A stretch of DNA of 64,000 nt from Oikopleura dioica (GCA_907165135.1 OU015566.1:4838501-4902500), one strand, 5' to 3'; shown: positions 51,350-62,026, numbered from the stretch's first letter. The notes: generated from the letters alone by a model not told the origin. Translations and numbers: made by a program.

Positions 51350-51899
51350 AAGAATTCATCGGCGAGTAGAAGAAAAAAAAATTTTTTGAAAAATTTTTCA
51401 AAAATTAGGGTTAAAGTGGGGGTGTCTCTTGAGCAAAAAATCTCAAAACCCTTATTTTCTCTCGACAATCAAATAGTCTCTACGGATAGATTAGACCCTT
51501 TAGAATTCATCGGCGACCAAAAAACTAAGGGTCACTATCTTAGAAAAAAGTTTCTTGTTCATTGAAAATATGCGATTTTCGCAAAAATTCATATTTTTCA
51601 TCATTTTTGGCCGAAATTTTTACAAAAGCTGCATAAACTCAAAATTTTTTATTGATAATGATTCAAAAACTATCGATTAACATTGCTTAGCAAGCAAATT
51701 TCATTTTAAAATTGTTTTTGGGCGAAATCACCCGCTTGAAAATTCTTGGCAAGCGCTCATTTTAAATTTTTTCAGGCTTTGAGTGGACCAATCAAAAAAA
51801 GCCAGAGACCAAAAAGTCATATTTTTTGATGAAGAATTCAAAAATGTGCTTGAAATTATCGGACTCGAAAAATTTTCATATTGACGACTCCCCCCTTAA
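51245..51899. mobile_element. TTAA-flanked miniature element inserted in the last exon of the mucin-like gene
   Basis: TTAA at 51245-51248 and 51896-51899; inverted ends GAGGGGGGTCGTCAATAT / ATATTGACGACTCCCCCC. The right flank continues the host frame (LLVSYKYEVDKNLNTEK ... stop at 51989) in phase with the left flank. Confidence 0.8.
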
Positions 51900-51998
51900 G
51901 ACTGTTGGTTTCTTATAAGTATGAAGTTGACAAAAATCTGAACACCGAGAAGAATAACCTTAGTGCAACAGGGTACAGGTTCAGATAAGACATAAGGG

Positions 51999-52006
51999 TA
52001 TATAAG
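51999..52006 (+). promoter_or_regulatory. TATA box
   Basis: TATATAAG 40-47 nt before the ATG at 52046. Confidence 0.6.
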
Positions 52007-52045
52007 ACCCTTTAACCAAAAATTGACATAGCAGTTTTCTCTTGA

Positions 52046-53401
52046 ATGAACCCTGAAAAGGATATCGCTGAAGATGTAGTCAGGCGATTCGAAGTAATAA
52101 AGAAGAACATGTTCGATGAATACCGAAAGAAAAAGAAACGAAAGAAGAGAAACACTTCCGATATCATCGACGACATTTTCTTCTTTGATACAAAGTGGAC
52201 TTATCGAATCGATTCGACGAAAGAATACGATGATCTGAAAAGCAAGTTAATAAAGGACGCCCTCCCAGATGACATAGAAATACCAGCGTACTTGGAACTT
52301 CTAGAATCCTGCTCTGATTGTGCGGTTCTCGATGACTCACCAGATCCGGAAATGGTGGAAGAAATTCTCTCCAACTTCGATCCCGACAAGCCGGATTTCT
52401 CAACCCTTGGTGACCCAATGGTTGACTCTCTAACCGGAGCAATGATGGACGTAGACCTCTGCACTGCCGTCAATCGGCAATTGATTCTCACGCTTTATGC
52501 AAAAGGAACTGCGCCGTTTCAGGGAAAAGTGCTCGGAATTCCGGCGGAATTGAGACCAATCGTAGCAGTTTTAATCAATCAGGACTCGCCCTACAATGTC
52601 ACCGTGACCATTTTGAACACGGATATTTGGAAAGAAAGCGGCCAGGAGTTCTTTTTCGTGAACTTGAAAGACTCTGGCGGGAAAGAAGGGAGCGTGTATG
52701 TAAAAGTCTCAATGGATAGTTGCAACAAAGCTGCGGAAACAGACGCCGATTTGTCCCTCCGAGCGAATCTCAAAGTCGTCCAGGCCAGTTTGATAATCAA
52801 AAACTTGAAAAAAGAAGAACATGAAAGTGCAGTTCAAATTTCCTCCGAGCAAATTTACGCGGTCCTCAACGGAATCAACGCTCTCAAAAGTGTCGAATTC
52901 GAAACCTTTCGATTCGCGGATCGATCTTCTTGCGCTCCCCTAAGCTTTCCTCTCGATGGAGTGAGCCTCAAATCTGATGGCTGCACCATTCGAAGAGACA
53001 ATCATCTCCAAGCAAAGACGGAAGTTGACCATCGTTTTCGAGATAAACTCGACGAACCTTACGAACCAACAGTTTTCGTCCGCGAGTTTGGGAACATCTG
53101 GTTCGATTGCTTCACCGACGAATGCACGATTCTCGACTTTATCCTTACCATGTATGACACGACCATGACCTTCGATGGGCTGAGCTTCGATGACAGTCTT
53201 TTCAAAGGACTAAATTTGGCAAGTGAACGAACCGCACTGCTTCTCAACAAGGAGAATCAAGTGAGAGCAGCAAGGCCCACGAGACCGATTGACTTCGCTC
53301 AAGCGCAGAATATTGGGAATGTGCTCATTTCACTGAGTGTGCTTTACTACTTGTATTGTGTTTACAAATTGGTTTTTCAGGAATCAAGGTTGAATCTGTG
53401 A
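52046..53401 (+). CDS. Single-exon protein with C-terminal hydrophobic segment, unknown
   Basis: 451 codons without an intron, unusual beside its neighbours. The N-terminus is polar with a basic patch (RKKKKRKKRN) and no signal peptide. The middle alternates strands and acidic loops (SNFDPDKPDF, LTLYAKGTAPFQGK, VTVTILNTDIWKE, GSVYVKVSMDSC). Near the end one hydrophobic stretch (IGNVLISLSVLYYLYCVY) could be a membrane anchor. Eight cysteines, some in pairs (ESCSDC). I do not recognise the family. TATA box 40 nt upstream; stop at 53399. Confidence 0.75.
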   Translation: MNPEKDIAEDVVRRFEVIKKNMFDEYRKKKKRKKRNTSDIIDDIFFFDTKWTYRIDSTKEYDDLKSKLIKDALPDDIEIPAYLELLESCSDCAVLDDSPDPEMVEEILSNFDPDKPDFSTLGDPMVDSLTGAMMDVDLCTAVNRQLILTLYAKGTAPFQGKVLGIPAELRPIVAVLINQDSPYNVTVTILNTDIWKESGQEFFFVNLKDSGGKEGSVYVKVSMDSCNKAAETDADLSLRANLKVVQASLIIKNLKKEEHESAVQISSEQIYAVLNGINALKSVEFETFRFADRSSCAPLSFPLDGVSLKSDGCTIRRDNHLQAKTEVDHRFRDKLDEPYEPTVFVREFGNIWFDCFTDECTILDFILTMYDTTMTFDGLSFDDSLFKGLNLASERTALLLNKENQVRAARPTRPIDFAQAQNIGNVLISLSVLYYLYCVYKLVFQESRLNL

Positions 53402-53731
53402 TCACTTGTAAAGTAAAAATGTAGGTATAATTAAAAATATTTTTTTGAGCTTTGATGACGTCTAGTGTCTTTAAGTTGATTTTTTTAACTCGAAATTGAG
53501 CTTTTTAGGGTTGAAATAGTATTCATGCAGAGTAGTAGGTATAAAAACTCAAAGATTTTCATAAGAGAAAAATGAGCCAGAGTGAAATGACGGTAAATTT
53601 GAAAACCCATAATTTCTGTTTAAAATTTGTTAAACCATATTTTATCTCTAAGTAGTTTAAGTGAGAACTAATTCATACTTGCATTCATTGAGGATGTGGA
53701 TTTTAATTTGAAATCGACATTTTCAATTAAT

Positions 53732-54424
53732 TTAAGGGATCCCCCCAATGGGGCCCATTTGGCCAACTTTGAGGTCGAACTACTTTTTTTCTGGCTTAGC
53801 TATCTAAGAAGTGAGAGGCATTTTTTGTAGCCTATTTCTTAATGAGCAATCTCTAGTATCGAAATTAAATTTGAAAAGGCGAATCACCTCTAACAATAGC
53901 CGTAAAAACATTGATAGTCGCGAAAACCCTAGTTTTGGGCCATTTTCAAAATCGATCTACTTTTTTCTCTATGATATATTTCCGCGATTTTGTTCTTAAA
54001 ACCTTCCTTGTGCCCTTAACTACAAACTCCAGTACAGGCATCTGATGTTGTCAAGGATTGAAGATTTTTTCTTTACAAAAAATTTTTCGACTAATTTTGG
54101 CTATTTTCAAGACTTTCTATGCTCTGTAGCGCCTCTAAGTGGCTATATATTCTATCGAAACAATTTTTTCCTGATTCAGCTTTTTCTAAGCTATCTAAAG
54201 AGCCCTCATCAATATGAATCTGTCGACATTGAAAAGTCGAAAATTTATTCTAAGTAAATTTTTTGGTCGAAATAAGCCATTTTCAAAGCTCTGTCACGGC
54301 TCATCACATGGCGTTACCCCCTTGACATAATATATAAAAATGATCCTCAGACAATGAAGATTTTAAAAGAGTATCACAGAAAATCCCTCGATGACATTTT
54401 TCAAATCGGGAGGGGATCCCTTAA
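53732..54424. mobile_element. TTAA-flanked 0.7-kb element, second copy of the 13.8-kb family
   Basis: TTAA at both ends, GGGATCCCCCC / GGGAGGGGATCCC. Shares internal stretches with 13772-14472 in inverted order. No transposase. Confidence 0.8.
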
Positions 54425-54820
54425 GGGATCCGGAAGAGAGGATCGAAAACGCCGAAACCGCAAGGTAATAATACAAATTTTTGGCTTCATTTTTTGGGGG
54501 CCTATCTCCACTCTTAGACCTTGAAAAATTGACTTCAAATTTTGAGAATTGTAAAGGATTGAGACATGTCGAAGAGTTGACCTTTGAATGGACTTCCTTC
54601 AGCATCCCAGCCCTAAATGGAAATAAGGAAAATATACAAAGGAAACGAGGGGGGCTTCACCTTTATTTTTCAAGGCTTCTTCTTTTTTCTTTTTGCTTCA
54701 CCAAAGCAACGTTTTGACACCTGCATTGATTAGGGCGTAAAAATATTTCAGATTCTTGAGTGAAAAAAATTCATTACATTCAGTTTCTGATCAAAATATT
54801 CAATTATATTTTCAACCTCC
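54425..54820. other. Unassigned stretch with a coding-like patch
   Basis: 54475-54630 is open on both strands and on + reads LSPLLDLEKLTSNFENC and HVEELTFEWTSF, reminiscent of LRR spacing, but no start or splice sites can be fixed. It may be a remnant or a 5' exon of the next gene. Confidence 0.25.
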
Positions 54821-54826
54821 TTGAAG

Positions 54827-56728
54827 TCCTATTCAAAATCAATTCTCTGGAAACTCCTCAATGTTGTCACACTCACACTTGTTGTTGCATCTGTTTATAT
54901 GGAGACTCAAACCTTCATTTATTATCTTGAAGGGCAGGGATTGATGTATTCGCCGACCTTCGTTGTGGTCATTTTTCTTGGATATCTGCCGATTATGATC
55001 ATGATCGTTTTGATGCTAAGAGGATTTGTTTTGGTCAGATATTTCAGACTCTGGAAGACGACGAGCTATTACAAGCTCTATCCGATGCAGATGATAGTTC
55101 TCTTAGTAAGCCATAAAAATAAACCAATAAAATCATTCACCCCTTTTTAGATCAACACGATCTTCCACGATCTCCCCGAAATGATCCTGCTCTACTTCTA
55201 CTACACTCGCTACAAACCTCCATCTTTCGATCTTCGACTGACCGCCCTTGCCAATTCCTTCATATCTCTCTGTGTCGCGCTCATCGGAACCGTGACCCAA
55301 TCCATCGGTGTTTATCGCTACCAAAAGCTATTCAAAATGGGTCCTTCAAAAATTCTCATCTTCATTTCTGTCCTCCCTGTTATTTTGGTCACTCCTCTTA
55401 TGAAGGTAAAAAACGACTCAGAAATTGTCACCAAAAAAATTTTAGATATCAGTTCTGCTCTCGACTATTTTCTCCCAAATGGTGACCTACACGACTGGAA
55501 ACACATATGACATCAAGAAGCATACACTCAACGACATTCAGATTGTCGACGGAAGAACTGTCATGAATATAACAAGTACAGACAATGAGTTTGTGCCCGT
55601 TACCTCTGCGATCCAGGGGACAAATATTGCCAAGTACTTTGCGCCAAGAAAATGATTAAAAGAAATATTTTCTCGTAAAAACATTTCATAAAAAAAATTT
55701 TGCCAAAAAAAATCATTTCTTGAGACATGCACTTTGCGTAGACACCGAAATCGTCTTCCGAAATGCCTCTTTCGCCCTCAACTCTGAACCCGAACCTTTC
55801 AAGTCCGGATGCCTGAATCAACTCGAATGGGTTTTGATCGGAGCAACTCCAGTGCTCATCATGGGGCTGGTGTCATTTATCTTCCTGCTGAGAAAAGCGT
55901 GGCCATTTTTGAACATTCCTTGTCTTTGCTGGGGCCTTTGTCCGGCAGATGACAGGAGTTACAAAAGAAGACCAAGTGCTTTTGCCGGGTTGAGTCTTGC
56001 GATGGTCAACTTATTCGCGAGAATTCCTGAGCGACTTCAGTAAGATGCACTTTTCGCATCGAAAATCTCACATTTCCCCTTTTCAGAAAACCGAGAGAGA
56101 GCTTTATCGGACTCATGCGGCGGAGCACCTTATTTGTTCCTGAAGAAAGTCACGATAACGTCTCCAAAGCCCGGAGATCTACTATTGCTGCGTCAAGACC
56201 GACGGTTCTAGAAGCTATCCCGAGCTCTTCGAGTCCAAGAAAGACCGTTGTGGTAGTTTTCAAATTTTTTGAAAAAGATAGAAAAATTTCTAGATAACGG
56301 AGACTCTCAAGTCAAACGAAATGCGCCGTCCATCAATTTTGAAGATGAATTCTAGCGCACCGGAGTTGAGCGAAATTCGCAAGAGAAAAAGTGTGCTTTT
56401 TGATCTTCAGGAAGCGCCAGAATCTTCCTCAAGCGAAGAAGAAGGTGAGTTTGATTTGAAGCCTAGATTTCTAACTGAAAACATAGAAGAAAACCCGATT
56501 TACAAAGCGCTTCGAGAAGAGGACCTCATCGGCTTTGTCGACTCCGACGACGATGTCAAAAACGTCCCGTGCTTTGTAAAAATCGACAAGGAAGAGAAAA
56601 AGAAATCGAAAAAAGCGAAAAAGTCGGGAAAGTCGAAAAAGAAATCAAAAGAAGAAATTGTCACTTCTCAACCCGCACCACCCTTGTCCGCTGCAGAACA
56701 GAAACTTATTGATGACATTTATAAATAA
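54827..56728 (+). CDS. Polytopic membrane protein with phospho-type cytosolic tail, 5' end unresolved
   Basis: Exons about 54827-55105, 55151-55405, 55446 to about 55650, 55725-56039, 56087-56252 and 56294-56728. At least six hydrophobic segments (for example LNVVTLTLVVASVYM, FVVVIFLGYLPIMIMIVLML, FISLCVALIGTVTQ, ILIFISVLPVILVTPLM, WVLIGATPVLIMGLVSFIFLL). FHDLPEMILLYFYY between segments recalls the QDxPQL block of XK-related proteins, but this is weak. An extracellular loop with N-x-T sites and two Cys (HALCVD, SGCLNQ) follows exon 3. The tail is Ser/Arg then Glu/Lys-rich (ESSSSEEEGEF, KSKKAKKSGKSKKKSKEE). The exon 3 to 4 junction has no clear donor. The ATG is probably in an upstream exon. 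Confidence 0.65.
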
Positions 56729-56764
56729 ACAAAGGATATATTCTTCTTTTTTATTCGAAGATGA

Positions 56765-56973
56765 TCAGTAGTAATCAAAGTCGTTGCAGATTGTGTTGAT
56801 TCCTTTTCGAATCTCGGGGGTTATTTCCGCAGCTTCAAAATACGCCATCATCACTTTAAAATATTTAAAAACAGGGTCAAATGATTGATCTTACTTTGAA
56901 CGCAATTATCATCAGGGAGCACGAGTTGAGCACGAATCGCAGCAACAAGAAAACTGAGAAAAACTGAGTACAT
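56765..56973 (-). CDS. Tiny secreted peptide E with two cysteines
   Basis: Exons 56895-56973 and 56765-56853, intron 41 nt, 55 residues. Signal peptide MYSVFLSFLVAAIRAQ, then LVLPDDNCVQ at the exon end and MMMAYFEAAEITPEI, INTICNDFDYY. Same plan as the peptides at 20-21 kb: signal peptide in exon 1, junction followed by Met, acidic end, TATA box about 40 nt upstream. It has a Cys pair which those lack, so kinship is uncertain. Confidence 0.6.
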
Positions 56974-57010
56974 TATTTTCTTTTTAACAATTTTTCTTTT
57001 TTTTTTGCTT

Positions 57011-57018
57011 TTTTATAT
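57011..57018 (-). promoter_or_regulatory. TATA box of peptide gene E
   Basis: On the - strand CATATAAAAAAGC, 38-45 nt before the start at 56973. Confidence 0.5.
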
Positions 57019-57240
57019 GTCGAATTTCACTTAGGAAAATTGAAATTGAGATGTCATGAATATTGAAAATGAAGAGATGGAGTGTTGAATCAATTTATTA
57101 TATACAGTCGACTTGAAACTAAAGTTGGTTCATTTCTTCTTCGGGAGTAAATCGGAATCTTTGGGGGTGAATGTCATCACATGCTCGTAAATAAGCTCTT
57201 ATTTCAAGGTTTTAAAATCTAAGAGCTCTGAAAAAATTAT

Positions 57241-60200
57241 CTATTTCTGTATTTTTTGAAAACCTTTCCTATCATCGCCTTTCAGAATTCTTCGATCAAG
57301 GCACTTCTTAAAATGTTCATTTTTCAAAAAGAAATCGCCCTGATTGTCAATTTTTCTGAAACTTGTCGCCGCCCGCAGTCCGATTTCTTCAGTTCTATTC
57401 ACAATTTGGAGTCTTATTTGATCCCCAGAAGCGACTTTCGGAAGAACGACAATGTCCAGACCCCCTTTTGAGCCAAAATTGATCAGTTGCCCGTTTGAAT
57501 TCAGTTCCCAAAGCTGTTCAAGAGGTCTTGTGTACAAGTAAAACCGACATTGCTCCCAAATCAGCTCTCCCACCGAGCTTATCGCCAAGCACCATTCCAA
57601 ATTCGGCGAATGAAGGAATCCAAACTGCCCTTCAATATCTTCTGGCGGCGAAAATTGTGGAAAAATATTTTCCAAAAACCAATCAAAAGGCTTGCACTTC
57701 AAATTTCTTCGCAACTCTTTTCTAGTTTCCAGCGACTTCGAATTTTTAAAAGAGTCCGGGGGAGAAAAATAAGATCTGCGGTAGACTTTTTCTTTGTATT
57801 CATCGAGCCAGACTTCAGCAAAGCGAACGAGATTTCGGGTCGGATCTCGGTGGTAAAATGGCTTTTCAGGAAACACGTGGCCTTAATTTTATAGTGATAA
57901 GCTCGGCTCGGTAAACTGTGCAGAAAACCTGAGTCAGGGTCTGAAATGAAAAGTGGTCTTTCATTTGAGATATTTTAGACTCTGACTCAGGTTTTCTTCA
58001 CAGGTTTCCGGGCTTTGATGATAAGAGGGCCCTAGAAAAGAGGTGACGTCAGGAGCCTACAAAAAAATTTCGAAAAATTTTGCGTGGGCGGCTATTCGGC
58101 TGCTGATTGGCCGGTAAGCCGAATCAAGGCTTCTGATTGAGTTAAAAGTTCAGGGCAAAATTCTCAAAATTTTTTTGTCGGTTCCCACTATTTTGCCCAA
58201 AAACGATGGTTTTCTCACCAATAATCGAGTAGGGAACAATTTCAATGCTCCCTCCGCAAGTCCACGTCCTCACGGACATTTCCACATTTTCCATTCCCCA
58301 GATATCCATCTGATCATCGTACCCGCCCAAGTGGTGAAACCAATTTTTCTCAATTGCATAGAGTCCTCCCGCCATCGCTGGCGATTTTATCCCTTCTGTC
58401 GTATCAGCTGGATAACCATCTTCGCCAAGTGAATGCCAATTGAATAAGAGTGCTTTGTCGAAGCCGCCAATTTGTGGACGGGAGTAGGGATCGTGGACGA
58501 ATTCGAATGTTAGTCGGTCGATGCAGGAAATGACTGGGACTGCGATTGAGGTCGGATTTTTGGATTGTTGAAATTAACGGTTCAAGCCAGCCATCGTTAC
58601 ATTCTTTTGAGGGCTTTTCTGGGATATGAATTTTGGATTTTTGAAAAAGGAAAGTCGAGGGAAAAACTCATAATTTTTGATTCTTCGAATGATTTTTAAG
58701 AATTTCATTTTCCTTAGCCATCAGGTTGGAACCTATTCGTAATTATGTTTTTCCCTTTGATATATATTTTTTTCCTTCAGGCTTTTTCCTTTTTTCAGTT
58801 AAAAAGCAAAATCGATTATGATCTTATTACTCATCAAAATGGAAGAGTTTCAAGAAGATGACATCGATTTTTCGGACATCGGAGAGGTTTTTTTCTAAAT
58901 TTTTTCAAAGTTTTTTTAAAGATTACTTGAGTCACTATTTACGGATGCTCATATTGTTGATATGGAGATAACAGACTCAAGCACGGCAGATACTGAGGAG
59001 ATGCGGGAACAAACGGACAATTTCGAAGATTTACACGATTCTGTCGAGAATACTGAAATCAACGAAAACCAAGAATCATGAAAATACTTCCTCTTCCTTC
59101 TCTTCCCCTTTTTATCAGAGGATCTGATTTAAACTCACAAAAAATGGGAAAAAAAGAAAAATAAAAAACTCTTACTTTCTTGAAAAAAAAAGCCGAATTA
59201 AAAGGCTCTCGTTTATATTGCCCTTTTACTACCACATTGAAGGTCAAAAACAGGCCAAAATGACTTAACATTCTTACGAAAAAATCATTTTCTGTGAACC
59301 TCCAACCATCAAAAGAGAAAAGCCCTTGACAATATGCGAGTCCAAAAAGACCAAAACGTCTCCTTTCGCCAGCGATGCCCCGATATTTCTCCCCTTGATC
59401 AAGCCAACTCGCTCCTTTAATCGAATCAGTCGGATTGGAATTGCAAAATTGATCTTTTCCTCCATCTCCTTTATTTTCTTATCCAGTCGTTCGCCGAGAA
59501 AAGTAAAATCAGAGTCGTCATCGATGAGGATAATTTCTTCCACAAGACCGAAAGGAGCGGTGTGAAGGACTGAAAAGACGGAGCGGAGGAGAGTAGACCA
59601 CGCTTCGTTGAAGAAATTGAAGATGATGGATGCTTTCTTAGGCGAGGATAAGAAGATGTTCTCATGACTCATTCAAGCTTCAAAATGGGATGGTGTCTGA
59701 AACCGACAAAAAAATTTCGACAAAATTTGCGTGGGCGGCTACTCGGCTGCTGATTGGTCGGTTTGCCGAATCCAGGCTTTTGTTTGGTTAAAAATTTCCA
59801 CGCAAAATTTGTCGGAATTTTTTGTCGGTTCCAGATGTCTACACTTCAAAAATTGGTTTTGGAGAAATTCAGCTGGACATGAAATGAAAAAGCTTTTCTT
59901 TTGGCAATACAGTCAGGATGACGATGCTCCCCAACTTTTCGATGAAGACCGATTTTGTCGGAGAGTAAATGATCGATTGTGTATTTTTCTATTATCTCCT
60001 AAAAATCTTCTTTTCGGTCTTTTTTTCCTTCCATTTTTCAAACCTGTTGTAAATTTTGAATATCCTTTTTAACCGGAACAAAATGAACCGCTTTCCCATT
60101 TGCGCCGAGCCTTTCATTTCCAGTTTCCAATCTTTCCAAAATCACGTCAGTTTTCTTCTTTTCCTCTCTTTTAACTCTTTCTCTTTTTACTTTTTGAATG

Positions 60201-60277
60201 TGAAAATGGGAAATAAAAACTACGATCAGGGCGATAAAAATGATCCAGAGTTTGTTTTTCATAAGAATTTTGATCAT
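57241..60277 (-). CDS. Polypeptide N-acetylgalactosaminyltransferase (GalNAc-T)
   Basis: Exons 60044-60277, about 59900-59998, about 59320-59672, 58219 to about 58640, and 57241-57881. Type II membrane anchor near the start (LWIIFIALIVVFISHF), then DHLLSDKIGLHR, the GT-A core ASIIFNFFNEAWSTLL, EIILIDDDSDF and the D-x-H metal motif FLDSH, then ECNDGWLEPL, the Gal/GalNAc-T motif MAGGLYAIEKNWF, MDIWGMENVEMS, CGGSIEIVPYS and GHVF, AEVWLDEYK, LKCKPFDWFLENIFP, and a ricin-like lectin domain poor in Cys. It adds GalNAc to Ser/Thr in the Golgi. In the exon at about 58570 the frame shifts by one base in an A5 run: deletion of one A would restore the family spacing between WLEPL and PVIS. Introns contain family-1 and family-2 elements. 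Confidence 0.85.
57903..58008. mobile_element. AP-1-word miniature element (family 2)
   Basis: CTCGGTAAACTGTGCAGAAAA and CCTGAGTCAGGGTCTGAAA with the inverse AGACTCTGACTCAGG and TTTTCTTCACAGGTTTCCGGG; the most complete copy. In the last intron of the GalNAc-T gene. Confidence 0.75.
58040..58190. mobile_element. CCAAT-box miniature element (family 1), copy 8
   Basis: GACGTCAGGAGCCTACAAAAAA start, GCTGATTGGCCGG and TTCTGATTGAG inside, TTTTTTTGTCGGTTCCC end. In the last intron of the GalNAc-T gene. Confidence 0.75.
58839..59081 (+). CDS. Small acidic protein, unknown, inside a GalNAc-T intron
   Basis: Start MEEFQEDDIDFSDIG at 58839; second exon from about 58922 reads LLESLFTDAHIVDMEITD ... ENTEINENQES to TGA at 59079. 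About 75 residues, strongly acidic. The splice join needs a donor two bases inside GAGAGG, so it is not canonical as I read it. It lies in an intron of the GalNAc-T gene on the opposite strand. May be a gene or chance. Confidence 0.35.
59688..59840. mobile_element. CCAAT-box miniature element (family 1), copy 9
   Basis: GGTGTCTGAAACCGACAAAAAA ... TTTTTTGTCGGTTCCAGATGTC; GCTGATTGGTCGG inside. In an intron of the GalNAc-T gene. Confidence 0.8.
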
Positions 60278-60440
60278 TTCGTCGCTGTTTACTTTTTTCC
60301 GAAGCACCGGTTTTTCGAACAAATTGACCGGTAGAAACAATTTTGGACTCAGCGCCGACCAGGATGGAAATATCATCGCGGCGGCGGAGCGGTTTTTTGA
60401 TCTCTTGAAAAAAAATATAATTTCAAAAACGATTTTTTTT

Positions 60441-61740
60441 TTATTTTTTCAGCGATTCGTAGAAAGCGATGGTTTCAGCAGAAAGCTCTTCCTTCCACCC
60501 CTTTGATTTTCCGGAGCGGAAGACAACGGCTTCTTCGAATTTGATTCCTAGCTTTTCGGCTTCTTTTTCTCGATGTTCTCGTGCTTTTTAATGTCGCTCT
60601 AGAAAAAATTGATGAGTCATCATACATGACTATTTCAAATAGTCTATTTGGGTCATAAGTTATGAGTCATAACTTATGAGTCATAAGACTTATGAGTCAT
60701 AAGACTTATGAGTCATAACTTATGAGTCATAAGTTATGACTCAGAACGCCTCTGAGCTTGGCTCGGTAATCTGTGTTGAAAACCTGAGTCAGGGTCCGAA
60801 ACTCATTTTAGCTCTTTTAGGCCCTGACTCAGGTTTTTCGCACAATTGCCGATCTCAGCCTCTGACTTAGGGTTCGAGAAAAACTCACCATTTCGACGAT
60901 TTTCGCCAAGTCGGCATTTTCGATTTCGAGAAATTTCAACAATCGGGAAATTTCTTTCGGTTTGTCAGCAACCACTTCTTTAAATTTGAAAACTAGAAAG
61001 AAATTTTCAACCTCATCCCTTTTTTTCGACTTACATTCAATTTTCAACTCAGGATGTTCTTTTGCGAATGCTTTCCATTGCTGATTGTATTCTTCTGGCG
61101 TTCCAAAGACTTGTTTTCCTTCGAACATGAATCTGGCAAACGTCTGGAGGTCGTCATAGATTCCGTGCTTTTTCATGTACGGTTCCATGAAGGGGAGTTT
61201 CTTGAAGAAATGAAAAGCAGAAACGACTACAGCGGGGGTGTCGCGCTCGATGAAGACGATTTTGCCCTTGTGGCCGAGCGGGAAGTTGCCAGGGTTGACA
61301 TGGCAGTGAGTCGTGTGGACCAGACCCTTGTGTTCGCGAATGGCGGCGAGTTGGTCGTCAAGAGCAGCGACGTTTGGGCGGAATTCCATCGGATGGAAGG
61401 TGTGCTAAATAGGTGGAATGAAAGAAAAATGATGAAGGAATACCTTGTCTTTTGCCACGAGCGTTTCCAATCGGGTGATTCCGATCGCGTCCAAAATCGA
61501 CATCATCAAATGACTACCAGACTTCGGAAAGCCTAAAAAACAGCATGAATAAGAGCAAAGGGCGTAATTCTTACCGAGGACGGTTACGGCATTTTCCGGA
61601 AAGTCCGCATTTCGCAATTTTTCCAAAGTTTCCGGACCAGCCATCGCGGAGGTATAAAACGCCCCATTGTGCTCGATTACTTCCCCTGTTTCCAGCTCCT
61701 TTTCGTAAAACTTTTTTCTCGCCTTGAAATCAAAACTCAT
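60441..61740 (-). CDS. Cytosolic-type sulfotransferase 1
   Basis: Five exons, 61575-61740, 61444-61532, 61035-61404, 60889-60992 and 60441-60598. The PAPS 5'-phosphosulfate loop is FPKSGSHLMMSI (family YPKSGTTW); HPMEFRPNVAALDDQ and the 3'-phosphate block IVFIERDTPAVVVSAFHF follow, then KPKEISRLLKFLEIE, and a C-terminal VVFRSGKSKGWKEEL matching the family's RKGxxGDWK block. It would move sulfate from PAPS to a small or glycan substrate; no signal peptide. Exon 5 is one base short: a run of five A near 60583 should be six to join SDIKK to the rest, as in the paralogue next door. So a homopolymer error or a disabling indel. The last intron holds an AP-1-word array and a family-2 element. Confidence 0.85.
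60653..60742. repeat. Palindromic ATGAGTCATAA array
   Basis: At least seven copies of ATGAGTCATAACTT or ATGAGTCATAAGACTT in alternating directions; hairpin-forming; each has the TGAGTCA word. Confidence 0.8.
60757..60850. mobile_element. AP-1-word miniature element (family 2)
   Basis: GGCTCGGTAATCTGTGTTGAAA and CCTGAGTCAGGGTCCGAAA, inverse GGCCCTGACTCAGG, TTTTTCGCACAATTGCC. Directly next to the TGAGTCA array. Confidence 0.75.
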
Positions 61741-62020
61741 TTTTTTCGTTATTGTTGAATTTGTCTGCCGAGAAATGGCTCAAGAAATACAGCGTTTTGT
61801 TTGTCTGTCAAATAGTTGGAGGAGGTGTGGCGATTTTTCTCGAAGAATGAGACTGTAGTTGATTTAGTAGCTTGAAATCAAACTTGAGTGCTGCTGATAA
61901 CAAAGATTCGCAAATTTGAAATATCCGCTTTAGATTTTTCTCGAATTTTTCTCAAAAAAGTGGTCAAAATTTGATGATGGTCATAAAAAATTTTGAAAAA
62001 GAAAATGTTTGTCATTGTCA
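61741..62020. other. Gap between the two sulfotransferase genes
   Basis: 280 bp, AT-rich, no feature beyond a short 5' flank of gene 1. Confidence 0.4.
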
Positions 62021-62026
62021 GGAAAT

